Of a stretch of 18,865 nt of DNA, positions 6,938 to 14,773 are shown in pieces. Where the stretch lies: the NCBI GenBank assembly GCA_002394605.1, contig DGUI01000028.1:1-18865 (forward strand). The letters run 5' to 3'. This DNA comes from Mageeibacillus sp. UBA4314. Its GTDB lineage: Bacteria > Bacillota > Clostridia > Saccharofermentanales > Saccharofermentanaceae. Within the stretch, counting starts at the first letter, position 1. Every line of letters starts with the position of its first letter. The position numbers were made by a program, and so were the translations under genes. The notes under the pieces are model-generated. The model did not search any database. It was not told where the DNA came from and saw only the letters and a program-made list of their open reading frames with translations.

Positions 6938-8289
6938 CTCATGCTGTGGATCGGCGCGGGTATCCTTCCGCCACGATCGATAAAAGCCTTGCAGGATGAA
7001 TTGTTGACTGCCATGATCGGGGCCATGCCGAGCAGACCGCCAAACTCTACGCTGTCTCCGACACCCTTACCGGGCACGGGTATTATCCTGACTGCGGTTG
7101 TCTTATTATTAAAGGTACCTAACGCCATCTCATCGGCAATGATGCCTGATATCGTCTCAGCTGTCGTATCACCTGGTATGGCGATCATGTCAAGACCAAC
7201 TGAACATACGCAAGTCATTGCCTCGAGCTTTTCAAGGAGCAGAGAACCTGATCTTGCAGCAGCGATCATGCCTTCATCCTCAGAAACGGGGATAAAAGCA
7301 CCGGACAGGCCGCCAACGAAAGATGATGCCATCGTTCCGCCCTTCTTGACAGCATCATTGAGCATCGCAAGAGCCGCTGTAGTACCCCATGTGCCGCACT
7401 GCTCAAGACCGAATTCCTCCAGGAGCCTTGCAACGGAATCGCCGACTGCAGGCGTAGGAGCCAGTGACAGGTCAATGATCCCGAACGGAACACCTAATCT
7501 CTCGGATGCTTCCCTTGCAACGAGTTCACCTACCCTGGTGATCTTAAATGCAGCTTTCTTGATAGTCTCGGCAACAACACCGAGATCTTCACCCCTTACA
7601 CTCTCCATGGCATGCTTAACGACGCCCGGACCGGAGATACCGACATTGATTACTACTTCGGGCTCACCGGGACCTAAGAAAGCTCCTGCCATGAACGGAT
7701 TATCTTCCGGAGCATTGGCAAAGACAACGAGTTTTGCACATCCCAGAGCGTCCCTGTCGGCTGTCCTCTCAGCTGTCTTCTTGATGATGCGTCCCATGTC
7801 ACGGACTGCATCCATATTGATACCGCTCCTTGTTGAAGCGAGGTTGATGCTGGAGCATACATTCTCGGTAACAGCGAGAGCTTCAGGGATAGAATCGATC
7901 AGGATCTTATCAGATTCCGTATATCCCTTCTGGACAAGGGCTGAGAATCCGCCGATGAAGTTAACTCCGCAGTCCCTTGCAGCCCTGTCAAGAGTCTGAG
8001 CAAACATCGTATAATCCTTTGCACCGCTTGCTGCTGCCACGATCGAGATAGGGGTTACCGATATCCTCTTGTGGATGATCGGCACATTGTACTTGCGTGA
8101 GATGGCTTCGCCCGTCTCAACAAGCTTGCCGGCACATCTCATTATCTTGTCATATATCCTCTTACATGACTCTTCAGGAGTCGAAGCCGCACAGTCCATG
8201 AGCGATATGCCCATCGTAATGGTCCTGATATCGAGGTGTTCCTCGGTGAACATGTGCATTGTTTCCAAGACTTCATAATCTGTAATCAT
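6931..8289 (-). CDS. PFL/UPF0210 family protein (452 aa)
   Basis: This is a conserved protein of unknown function, about the standard 450-residue length of the family (Pfam PF05167). Recognisable strings are LDIRTITMGISL near the N-terminus, KRISVTPIS, NFIGGFSALV, the glycine-rich centre VVINVGISGPGVV, IDLSLAPTPAVGDSV, and the C-terminal VPGKGVGDSVEFGGLLG followed by FIDRGGRIPAPI. The fold has been compared with pyruvate formate-lyase, but I see no glycyl-radical motif, so enzymatic PFL activity should not be assumed. It follows the ACT-domain gene by 15 bases with a GGAG site. This ACT plus UPF0210 pairing is a known conserved gene neighbourhood. A regulated amino-acid-related role is inference from that pairing and from the importer genes directly downstream. 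Confidence 0.93.
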   Translation of the reverse strand: MITDYEVLETMHMFTEEHLDIRTITMGISLMDCAASTPEESCKRIYDKIMRCAGKLVETGEAISRKYNVPIIHKRISVTPISIVAAASGAKDYTMFAQTLDRAARDCGVNFIGGFSALVQKGYTESDKILIDSIPEALAVTENVCSSINLASTRSGINMDAVRDMGRIIKKTAERTADRDALGCAKLVVFANAPEDNPFMAGAFLGPGEPEVVINVGISGPGVVKHAMESVRGEDLGVVAETIKKAAFKITRVGELVAREASERLGVPFGIIDLSLAPTPAVGDSVARLLEEFGLEQCGTWGTTAALAMLNDAVKKGGTMASSFVGGLSGAFIPVSEDEGMIAAARSGSLLLEKLEAMTCVCSVGLDMIAIPGDTTAETISGIIADEMALGTFNNKTTAVRIIPVPGKGVGDSVEFGGLLGMAPIMAVNNSSCKAFIDRGGRIPAPIHSMRN

Positions 8290-8304
8290 CTAACTATTCT
8301 CCGA

Positions 8305-8589
8305 TCAAATCCTGTGCATTGCATTAAAAAGATCAGTATGCTGGATCGTAACAGACAATCCGTTCTCTTTGCCAAACTCTTTGAGCTTGTCAGAGATGTC
8401 AGATTCCTCGATCTTAACATCCTTGAGGTCGACCATCATGATCATCGTAAAGACGTCATCCATGATCGTCTGAGATATATCGTTTATATTGATAGAGTAA
8501 CCGGCAAGAAGATTGGATATCCCTGCAATGATCCCTACCCTGTCTTTGCCGAGAACTGTAATAACTGCAGTATTTTTTGAAGATCTCAT
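8305..8589 (-). CDS. ACT-domain protein (UPF0237 family), 94 aa
   Basis: This is a single stand-alone ACT domain, a small ligand-binding fold that usually senses amino acids. The hallmark is AVITVLGKDRVGIIAGISNLLA (residues 8-29), where the GKDRVGI turn forms the ligand site, followed by INDISQTIMDDVFTMIMMVDL. The length matches the 89-95-residue UPF0237 proteins related to the GcvR regulatory domain. It starts with ATG after a strong GGAGGG site and is the first gene of the pair with the UPF0210 protein, 15 bases downstream. It has no DNA-binding domain, so it probably acts by protein contact, plausibly on its partner. Partner and ligand are not known. Confidence 0.93.
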   Translation of the reverse strand: MRSSKNTAVITVLGKDRVGIIAGISNLLAGYSININDISQTIMDDVFTMIMMVDLKDVKIEESDISDKLKEFGKENGLSVTIQHTDLFNAMHRI

Positions 8590-8619
8590 AATAATCCCTC
8601 CAACAATATGATCCTATAG

Positions 8620-8625
8620 ATTATA
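8620..8625 (-). promoter_or_regulatory. Possible -10 box upstream of the ACT-domain gene
   Basis: A perfect TATAAT on the minus strand lies 31 bases before the ACT gene ATG, just after the stop codon of the flavoprotein gene (8633). I find no good TTGACA-like -35 at 16-18 bases. This is suggestive only. It would mark the ACT/UPF0210/importer genes as a separate transcription unit. Confidence 0.3.
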
Positions 8626-8632
8626 TAACAAA

Positions 8633-10249
8633 TTACGTTTTTATGAGAGAAAATGCCAAAGAATTGGCACAATTGATCCCGTCGATCGCTGAAGACATGA
8701 TGCCGCCTGCATATCCGGCGCCTTCACCTGCAGGATATAAACCCTTGAGCGAGACGCTTACACGCGTATCCTTCTCCCTTAAGATGCGGACCGGCGATGA
8801 TGACCTTGATTCCACTGCGCTAAGCACACTGTCGGGGTTATCAAAGCCCTTTATCTTCTTCCCCATCAGCCTTATACCTTCATCTATCGTATCCAGGATC
8901 TCACTGTCAAATATCCCATCGAAAGCGCAGGCCTTATATCCGGGCTTAACAGACGGCTTGATATATTCAAAGTTTCCTGTTATCCCACTCTTAAGATCCT
9001 TATACTTAGTGACCGGGATCATCTTACAGTCACCCGTTGCTTCATATGCCCTGTGCTCAAGTTGCTCCTGATACAAAAGACCTGCCAGAACTCCATCGCC
9101 AAAATCATTACTGTCGACCGGTACTAAGAGAGCACTGTTGGAGTTCTCATTATCACGAGCATAGAGGCTCATACCGTTGACCACGCATTGTCCGTCACCT
9201 GATATGCCGTTGATCACTTCGCCGCCCGGGCACATGCAGAAAGAATAGAGTTTTCTGCCGTTGGAAGTCTCAACAACAAGCTTATAATTGGCGGCAGAGA
9301 GATCACTCGTATCAGCAGTATCGATCCCATACTGGGACATGTCGATATCTCTCCTCTTATGCTCGATCCTTACACCGACTGCAAAAGGCTTGGATTCCAT
9401 CCTGATGTCTGATGAATAGAGATGTCTGAACGTATCACGGCTGGAATTACCTACCGCAAGGATAACGTTGCTGCATCTTATCTGTCTTGAGACACTGTTG
9501 TTCTCGACTGTAATGCCGGTTATCTTTCCGTCCGTCTGTTCGATCGAAGTAAGCCTGGTGTCGAAGAAGATCTCACCGCCGAGCTTTATTATCTCTTCCC
9601 TAATGCTGACTATGACGTCCCTTAATCTGTCAGTTCCGATGTGAGGATGAGAATCATACAGGATGCTCTTATCTGCTCCGTGCCTGACAAAAACATCGGC
9701 TACAAAGCCTTTGATACCTGAGCTAAGACCCGTATAGAGCTTGCCGTCAGAGAAAGTACCGGCTCCCCCCTCCCCGAACTGGATGTTATTCTCAGGGTTG
9801 ATCATGGAGTTTCCGGATCTGAATGAATCAACATCCCTGATCCTCTGAGCCATGGCTGAACCACGCTCGATGATGACAGGCCTTAGTCCGTATCTTGCAA
9901 GGATAAGTGCAGCGAATATGCCTGCAGGACCAAATCCTACGATGACAGGTCTGTCAGCCGCCACATTAAACTTCTTTCCGAGATAAGGCATTGTGTCACT
10001 GATCAGAGCAGTATGTCTCTTAAGCTCCTCTTCCTCTGTAAGGAAATCGAATCTGAATATCACTTTCGCTTTGCCGTGCCTGGCATCAACAAAACGTTTC
10101 TCGATATGAAGTCTCTTCTTGTCTTTCAGTGCTTTATCCAGGATGCTCAAAAGCTTCTTGTCACGGCCGCTCCTGATCGCTTGTATTATGCGTTCGGCAT
10201 CATCTTTACAGTTTGAACCGGGCTTTGGGTCTATCTTCAGTTCAAACAT
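8633..10249 (-). CDS. FAD-dependent oxidoreductase, COG2509 type (538 aa)
   Basis: This is an uncharacterised flavoprotein dehydrogenase family, predicted cytoplasmic. An N-terminal domain of about 95 residues (ELKIDPKPGSNCKDDAERII, then RFVDARHGKAKVIFRFDF) precedes the Rossmann motif VIVGFGPAGIFAA (102-114), with Glu128 as the likely ribose-binding acid. FGEGGAGTFSDGKL (158-171), CMCPGG (338-343) and the C-terminal YPAGEGAGYAGGI (505-517) are characteristic of this family. The ATG is preceded by GGGGTG, and the first 13 bases overlap the end of the HI0933-type gene, so the two are translationally coupled. The substrate is unknown. The CMCPGG cysteines are reminiscent of a redox or structural site, but I do not assign chemistry. 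Confidence 0.93.
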   Translation of the reverse strand: MFELKIDPKPGSNCKDDAERIIQAIRSGRDKKLLSILDKALKDKKRLHIEKRFVDARHGKAKVIFRFDFLTEEEELKRHTALISDTMPYLGKKFNVAADRPVIVGFGPAGIFAALILARYGLRPVIIERGSAMAQRIRDVDSFRSGNSMINPENNIQFGEGGAGTFSDGKLYTGLSSGIKGFVADVFVRHGADKSILYDSHPHIGTDRLRDVIVSIREEIIKLGGEIFFDTRLTSIEQTDGKITGITVENNSVSRQIRCSNVILAVGNSSRDTFRHLYSSDIRMESKPFAVGVRIEHKRRDIDMSQYGIDTADTSDLSAANYKLVVETSNGRKLYSFCMCPGGEVINGISGDGQCVVNGMSLYARDNENSNSALLVPVDSNDFGDGVLAGLLYQEQLEHRAYEATGDCKMIPVTKYKDLKSGITGNFEYIKPSVKPGYKACAFDGIFDSEILDTIDEGIRLMGKKIKGFDNPDSVLSAVESRSSSPVRILREKDTRVSVSLKGLYPAGEGAGYAGGIMSSAIDGINCANSLAFSLIKT

Positions 10250-11472
10250 GATAACACCCCATCCGCTGCAACGGCAGCAGAACTCCAGGCAAACTGAAGA
10301 TTATAACCGCCGCAGATCCCGTTGCAGTCAAGCATTTCGCCGCACGCAAATAAACCTTTATGTCCTTCGATCTCAAGTGACTTCGTCAATGAAGACAGCT
10401 TTAATCCGCCGGATGTGATCTGAGCATTATCAAAGCCAAGACTTCCATTGATATTGATCTTGAAGGATGTCATCATATCTGCAATGGATCGTATGATCTT
10501 TCCGTCAGCATCGCCCGCCTTCATATCCTTAGACAGCTTAAGCCTTGCAAGTATCACATCTGTGATCTCTTCCCTTAATACGCCCATCAGAGCTGACTTT
10601 ACGGAGCGATCAGGAAAAATACTGCAAAGACGGCTGACAAGAGATACGGCTTCATCACTTGAAGTCTTGATCAGGTTAACCGATAAGACCGGTTTATTTC
10701 CTGAAGCAATTGCTCTTACTGCCTCTCCGGACACATCAAGTACACAGATGCCTGATACACCGTAATCCGTGAAAAGTAGCTCGCCGGAGGAAGATGAGAG
10801 TACTAGATCCTCGCCTCGTCCACCGTATAATGTGAGGTCGCACATAACTCTGATACCTGACAGACGCTTTATATCGCTGTCAGATGACTTCAGGGGCACA
10901 AGCGCGGGATACAGGGCTTCCATATCATCTTTACCGGTAAAAGGCGCCAGAAGGCTGATAAATGAGCCGTTACTGCCTGTGACCGGATAAGACGCGCCGC
11001 CCGTGGCGATAACTACTGTCTTTGAAGCAATGTCCCGGTTGATCTTAAAAAGACCGTCTTCATGCTTAATGGATGTAACCGTCGTATCACCGATAAAAGT
11101 ACCTCCATGACCGGTAATATATTGTGCAAGTGAATTTACGACAGTTTCCGACCTGAACGTGGAAGGATAGTAAAGGCCTGATCTCTCTGATGTAAGGACA
11201 CCCAGTTCATCAGTGATGAATGCAAGGAAATCCTCAGTGTTATGAAATGTCAGAATGTCTTCAAGACGCTCCATCGAATCAGTATGATAGTCCCCGGCGC
11301 TGATGCTGTCATTAGAGATATTGCACCTGCCGCCGCCCGTCATCAGGAGTTTACGTCCCGGTCTGCTGTTGGAGTCGATCAACGCCACACTTGCATCACG
11401 CTTGCATAAGATCTTGCAAGCGCAGTACATTCCGGCAGCGCCGGCACCGACGATCGCTACATCATACGCCAT
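10237..11472 (-). CDS. NAD(P)/FAD-dependent oxidoreductase, HI0933/BaiN-like family (411 aa)
   Basis: This is a flavoprotein of the HI0933 family. Visible motifs are the dinucleotide fold VAIVGAGAAGMYCA (5-18), GRKLLMTGGGRCNISN (39-54), which defines the family, a GGAS motif in the strand VVIATGGASYPVTGSNG, and the C-terminal FAD-contact stretch beginning GLFACGEMLDCNGICGG (373-389). The length fits the roughly 400-residue norm. Family members are often annotated BaiN after a Clostridium bile-acid enzyme, but that specificity cannot be inferred for this protein. It overlaps the CYTH gene by 11 bases upstream and the COG2509 gene by 13 bases downstream, a tightly coupled trio. Initiation is ATG. 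Confidence 0.94.
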   Translation of the reverse strand: MAYDVAIVGAGAAGMYCACKILCKRDASVALIDSNSRPGRKLLMTGGGRCNISNDSISAGDYHTDSMERLEDILTFHNTEDFLAFITDELGVLTSERSGLYYPSTFRSETVVNSLAQYITGHGGTFIGDTTVTSIKHEDGLFKINRDIASKTVVIATGGASYPVTGSNGSFISLLAPFTGKDDMEALYPALVPLKSSDSDIKRLSGIRVMCDLTLYGGRGEDLVLSSSSGELLFTDYGVSGICVLDVSGEAVRAIASGNKPVLSVNLIKTSSDEAVSLVSRLCSIFPDRSVKSALMGVLREEITDVILARLKLSKDMKAGDADGKIIRSIADMMTSFKININGSLGFDNAQITSGGLKLSSLTKSLEIEGHKGLFACGEMLDCNGICGGYNLQFAWSSAAVAADGVLSCLN

Positions 11473-12127
11473 CTTGCTCGTCCAGGAGCTTCAGTGAGCG
11501 CTGGAACTTGCTCTCGTTAAAATGCCTGCCGGAAGTATTCTCAATGATAAAATCAGCCATATCCTTGAGATCCACTACATCACCGGATGATAACTCCAGC
11601 TCGAGCTCACAGATATCACACGACTTATTCCCTGCTTCGATGCGTCCGACATCAAAACAAGCCTCCATGATGCTGTCGCCAAACCCGAAAGTATAGATAG
11701 TCCTTTCGAATACGGTCCTGCACAAAGGATGGAGATTATCATCATCCACTCCATTAAGAGCTTCTTCGAGGATCTCGAAAGGATCTTCCTGTCTTGAGGC
11801 ACTGATCTTAAAATCAGCTACATTGAAGAGCTTCTCAGATGTCTTGACATTCCATTCGTAACGCTGATAGAGACCATTATCGACTTTGCCGCCGAACTTA
11901 ACGGTATGCTCATATTTCGCATCGGAATCGATGTCCTTATAGTAGCGCACCCTGCATACGGCACCACGGTCAGATAATATCCTGTCAGGTGTATCATAAT
12001 ACGTATTGTCGAGTGTATAACGCACGGGTGATGCTTCATCCAGGCAATAATCCTTGAACCACTCTTCGTTTATTATCGCCAACAACTCTTCGGGCGAATC
12101 ATAAGCGATCTTAACTTCTGTTTCCAT
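11462..12127 (-). CDS. CYTH-domain protein (inorganic triphosphatase-like), 221 aa
   Basis: This is a CYTH fold, the triphosphate tunnel metalloenzyme superfamily, whose members hydrolyse triphosphates (inorganic tripolyphosphate, thiamine triphosphate) or act as adenylate cyclases. The signature ExExK is at residues 2-6 (ETEVK). The expected tunnel residues are present: TYYDTPD (42-48), RVR (59-61), a lysine in HTVKFGG (Lys77), CELELELS (173-180) with alternating glutamates, and the late SKFQRS (206-211). A ribosome site TAAGGAG overlaps the stop of the preceding gene. It is the link between the membrane-protein genes upstream and two flavoproteins downstream. Triphosphatase activity is the default expectation, and the substrate is unproven. 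Confidence 0.88.
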   Translation of the reverse strand: METEVKIAYDSPEELLAIINEEWFKDYCLDEASPVRYTLDNTYYDTPDRILSDRGAVCRVRYYKDIDSDAKYEHTVKFGGKVDNGLYQRYEWNVKTSEKLFNVADFKISASRQEDPFEILEEALNGVDDDNLHPLCRTVFERTIYTFGFGDSIMEACFDVGRIEAGNKSCDICELELELSSGDVVDLKDMADFIIENTSGRHFNESKFQRSLKLLDEQDGV

Positions 12128-12143
12128 CTTACAAATCTACTCC

Positions 12144-13307
12144 TTAATAATTGATCGTATGGACGCCGCCTGTGGAAACGACGCACAGATCCTTACCGGA
12201 TATGAATCCCATACGAAGGATATCCTGATCCACAGAGACATCTCCGATCACGCTTCCGCTCTCATTATATACAAAGATCCTGTCATCAACGCTGATGGCA
12301 AATACGCCGTTGCCGCCACATACACAATTAACCTTGGATCCGATGTCAGAACTATATACGATCTTATCGTTATGGTTGATGACAGCAAGTTTGTTGATCT
12401 GCTCCACCCCCTCGGAATAAACGAGGAAGATATGGTCGCCTACAAGGAGCGAATAATCAGCCAGCTGGAAATCAAGATCTACTGCCGTCAGCTTGTCACC
12501 CGTAACCTTAAAGAGCTTTGACGATGAGAAAGCATACAGACTGTCATCAATGAAGAAACATGTAGATATGACATCGTTCGTGTTAGTCGTATAGAAGGAA
12601 TTATCCTGCATCGTAAGTCCGAGATCAGTCTTGAGGATATCAAAGATCCTGATATAAGGAACAGCTGCAGCGCCTGTCGTATTAACAGTAGTTACGGCAA
12701 CCTTGGAAGAATTGCCGTTAAATGATGCTGCCAAAGGATAACCGGAATTATTGGAAGTCCACTGTGAGATGGTATTACCGGCACTGTCGAAGACGAACAG
12801 GTTTCCATAAGACTGCTCGTCAGATGTGATGATAGCGACAAAACCGTCATTGGAGATCGTACCGCTCTTGATCTGATTAGTCGTAGGAGCGGAATAGATC
12901 GATCCTTCCTTGTTAAGCAGACTGAATGAATAACCATTCAGATCATAAACAAGGCAATACTCTGAATTTGAGATGCATGCCGGATTCTGATAATTGATCC
13001 CGACACTGTAGATCTCGTTACCGGAGAGCGTGATATATGCGATCCTCTCTCCCGTTACCTTCATAACGCCGTCACCATACGGATAGAGCTTCTGTGCTTC
13101 AGAGTATTCACAACTGAACCCACCCTGTGCAGAGAGCTTGATGTGCTGCTCTGCTCCGGCAAGGCTCTTCTCGTGCCTTGCAACAAAATACAGGAGCACG
13201 AGACTGATTATGAGCACAGCCGTAAAGACCATTATGATAATGGTAAGCGTTCTGGTAAAGGACAACTTCCGCTCTGAACTGTCAGGGTTTGTGTCAGGGT
13301 ATGTCAT
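12144..13307 (-). CDS. Membrane-anchored extracytoplasmic protein, DUF5711-like (387 aa)
   Basis: This is a predicted single-pass membrane protein. After a short cytoplasmic stretch (MTYPDTNPDSSERKLSFTR), one hydrophobic segment (about residues 20-40, IIIMVFTAVLIISLVLLYFV) leads to a large outside domain. That domain is full of short alternating strands with repeated dipeptide-turn patterns such as GNGVFAISVDDRIFVYNESGSV. It looks like a beta-propeller and resembles DUF5711 proteins of Clostridia. A longer reading from 13409 is possible, but the ATG at 13307 is preferred because GGTGGAG precedes it and the longer form would be mostly overlap. It overlaps the DUF4340 gene by 14 bases. No catalytic motif was recognised. 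The role is probably structural or sensory, alongside the transporter encoded upstream. Confidence 0.7.
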   Translation of the reverse strand: MTYPDTNPDSSERKLSFTRTLTIIIMVFTAVLIISLVLLYFVARHEKSLAGAEQHIKLSAQGGFSCEYSEAQKLYPYGDGVMKVTGERIAYITLSGNEIYSVGINYQNPACISNSEYCLVYDLNGYSFSLLNKEGSIYSAPTTNQIKSGTISNDGFVAIITSDEQSYGNLFVFDSAGNTISQWTSNNSGYPLAASFNGNSSKVAVTTVNTTGAAAVPYIRIFDILKTDLGLTMQDNSFYTTNTNDVISTCFFIDDSLYAFSSSKLFKVTGDKLTAVDLDFQLADYSLLVGDHIFLVYSEGVEQINKLAVINHNDKIVYSSDIGSKVNCVCGGNGVFAISVDDRIFVYNESGSVIGDVSVDQDILRMGFISGKDLCVVSTGGVHTINY

Positions 13308-14772
13308 ACACTCCACCGATATTCTCGTTGATAGCTTTGTCAAGGAGCTTATATGCAGGCCATACGCCGTACTTGTAAGTGTCCTTGCCGCCATCTGCAA
13401 ACAACTCATCCCTATTTACATAGAACATCGAATACTTATCATTGATGAATACATAGTAAGTATTGTCAGTACGCTTTACAAAGTCGATCTTATAAGTAAG
13501 GAAGTTCTTTGTGATGAACGTAAGTGTCATCTCAGGGTTGACAAGAGCAGGCTTTGCGTCCGTATCGATACCCTCGATCATGATCGTTGCAAGAGTCTCG
13601 AACAGCACTGCGCAGTAAGATCTCTGCTCGGAATTGAAGATCTTTGCATTACGGTTATCAAGCTTAATGGTAGTTGCAGGATCTGAGATCTTCGTATTGT
13701 TGGGGACCTCGAGATCGAACTTGAACGACTCACCATTATAAGAACCTGTAATGGAAGTGATCTCATATGCATAATAATAAGCGATGTATTCATCGATAAG
13801 CGACGTTACAGGCATATCGATATATGACAGCTGCTGACCGCTCAATACAAAGTACTTATCAGTAATGTTGGAATATCCATAGTAATAATCACCGATAAGG
13901 CTGGACAAGTAGATATCGATCTTCTCACCCGTAACTTTATTGATGATAAAGTGATACTGGGGATTATCAAGACCGTAAAGCGCCTTGTCAGCATCAGCGA
14001 TCTCAGTGTAGCTGCTTATCTCAAGACTGAAGATCTGTGTCATGAGACTTGAGAAATAAGTACCAGCCTTGATCGTAAAAGGCTCTGTAATGTAATAAGA
14101 AGTACCGGAAGCACTTGAAGACTCTGCCGAATTGCAGGAAGCAACGAGGTGGAGCTTATCTGAAGTCCTGTCGAAAGTAACAGACGTTACATCCTTATAA
14201 TCAATGCTCAAAAGCTGAGCCTGAAGGAAATTGATCGCAGTATAATCAGCATAGCTCTTCTTAAGCTTGGCAACAGTAAACACCTTATCTGAGCCTTCGA
14301 GCATACAGTAGCAAGCAGAACCGTCATAAGTATCATGACCAAGAAGGATCGTTTTCTTACTTCCGTCACGGCACTCGAAATTGATCTTGTACTCAGGATC
14401 ATCAAGGCCGTATTCAGATAAGCTTGCACCGGAAGCAACAAGGCTGTTGGCATAATACGAGCACATGATCTTAAGATAAGAGGAAATCGAGGAATCAGAG
14501 TACTCTACCGCAGGATCGGCATCTTCAGAGAGATACGAATACTTCATGAGACCGGTCGATTCATTGAGGTCAACACCGATCACGAGATCAGGCAGATCCT
14601 TACGGTTGATGCTGAACCTGGTAAGCTGGTCATCGGTCAAGGTAAGGATATTAAAATCAGCCTCTTCCTCACTGCTCTTATTACTGTTCTTCACTATTAC
14701 GAAAATCACAAGGCCTACGATGAGCAGGCACATTACGATCAACGGTATTACAAGCTTCTTGAGTTTATTCAT
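13294..14772 (-). CDS. DUF4340-domain membrane-anchored protein with internal duplication (492 aa)
   Basis: An N-terminal membrane anchor (about residues 8-28, VIPLIVMCLLIVGLVIFVIV) is followed by a long outside region. Two related units are visible. One contains YGLDDPEY (121-128) and then KKTILLGHDTYDGSACYCML with FTVAKL. The other contains YGLDNPQY (266-273) and then EKIDIYLSSLIGDYYYGYSN with YFVLSGQQL. This pattern is typical of DUF4340, a family commonly encoded next to GldG-type proteins of ABC systems. It begins one base after the GldG-type gene's stop. Its function is unknown. It most likely contacts the GldG-type protein outside the membrane (inference from neighbourhood). Confidence 0.82.
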   Translation of the reverse strand: MNKLKKLVIPLIVMCLLIVGLVIFVIVKNSNKSSEEEADFNILTLTDDQLTRFSINRKDLPDLVIGVDLNESTGLMKYSYLSEDADPAVEYSDSSISSYLKIMCSYYANSLVASGASLSEYGLDDPEYKINFECRDGSKKTILLGHDTYDGSACYCMLEGSDKVFTVAKLKKSYADYTAINFLQAQLLSIDYKDVTSVTFDRTSDKLHLVASCNSAESSSASGTSYYITEPFTIKAGTYFSSLMTQIFSLEISSYTEIADADKALYGLDNPQYHFIINKVTGEKIDIYLSSLIGDYYYGYSNITDKYFVLSGQQLSYIDMPVTSLIDEYIAYYYAYEITSITGSYNGESFKFDLEVPNNTKISDPATTIKLDNRNAKIFNSEQRSYCAVLFETLATIMIEGIDTDAKPALVNPEMTLTFITKNFLTYKIDFVKRTDNTYYVFINDKYSMFYVNRDELFADGGKDTYKYGVWPAYKLLDKAINENIGGVYDIP

Positions 14773-14773
14773 T

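Noticed and set aside
6941..7999. A 352-residue open frame on the plus strand antisense to the UPF0210 gene
   Set aside because: It is rich in Ser, Pro, Ala and Leu without any recognisable domain or ribosome site, and mirrors the codon bias of the well-supported minus-strand gene.
6931..8289. Assignment of the UPF0210 gene as a pyruvate formate-lyase enzyme
   Set aside because: The length (452 aa) is far shorter than glycyl-radical PFL enzymes and no glycyl-radical motif is visible. The name only reflects a fold comparison.
13308..13409. N-terminal extension of the DUF5711-like gene
   Set aside because: The extra 34 residues lie wholly within the DUF4340 gene in another frame and have no signal or motif. 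The ATG at 13307 with GGTGGAG upstream and a membrane helix about 20 residues later is more credible.
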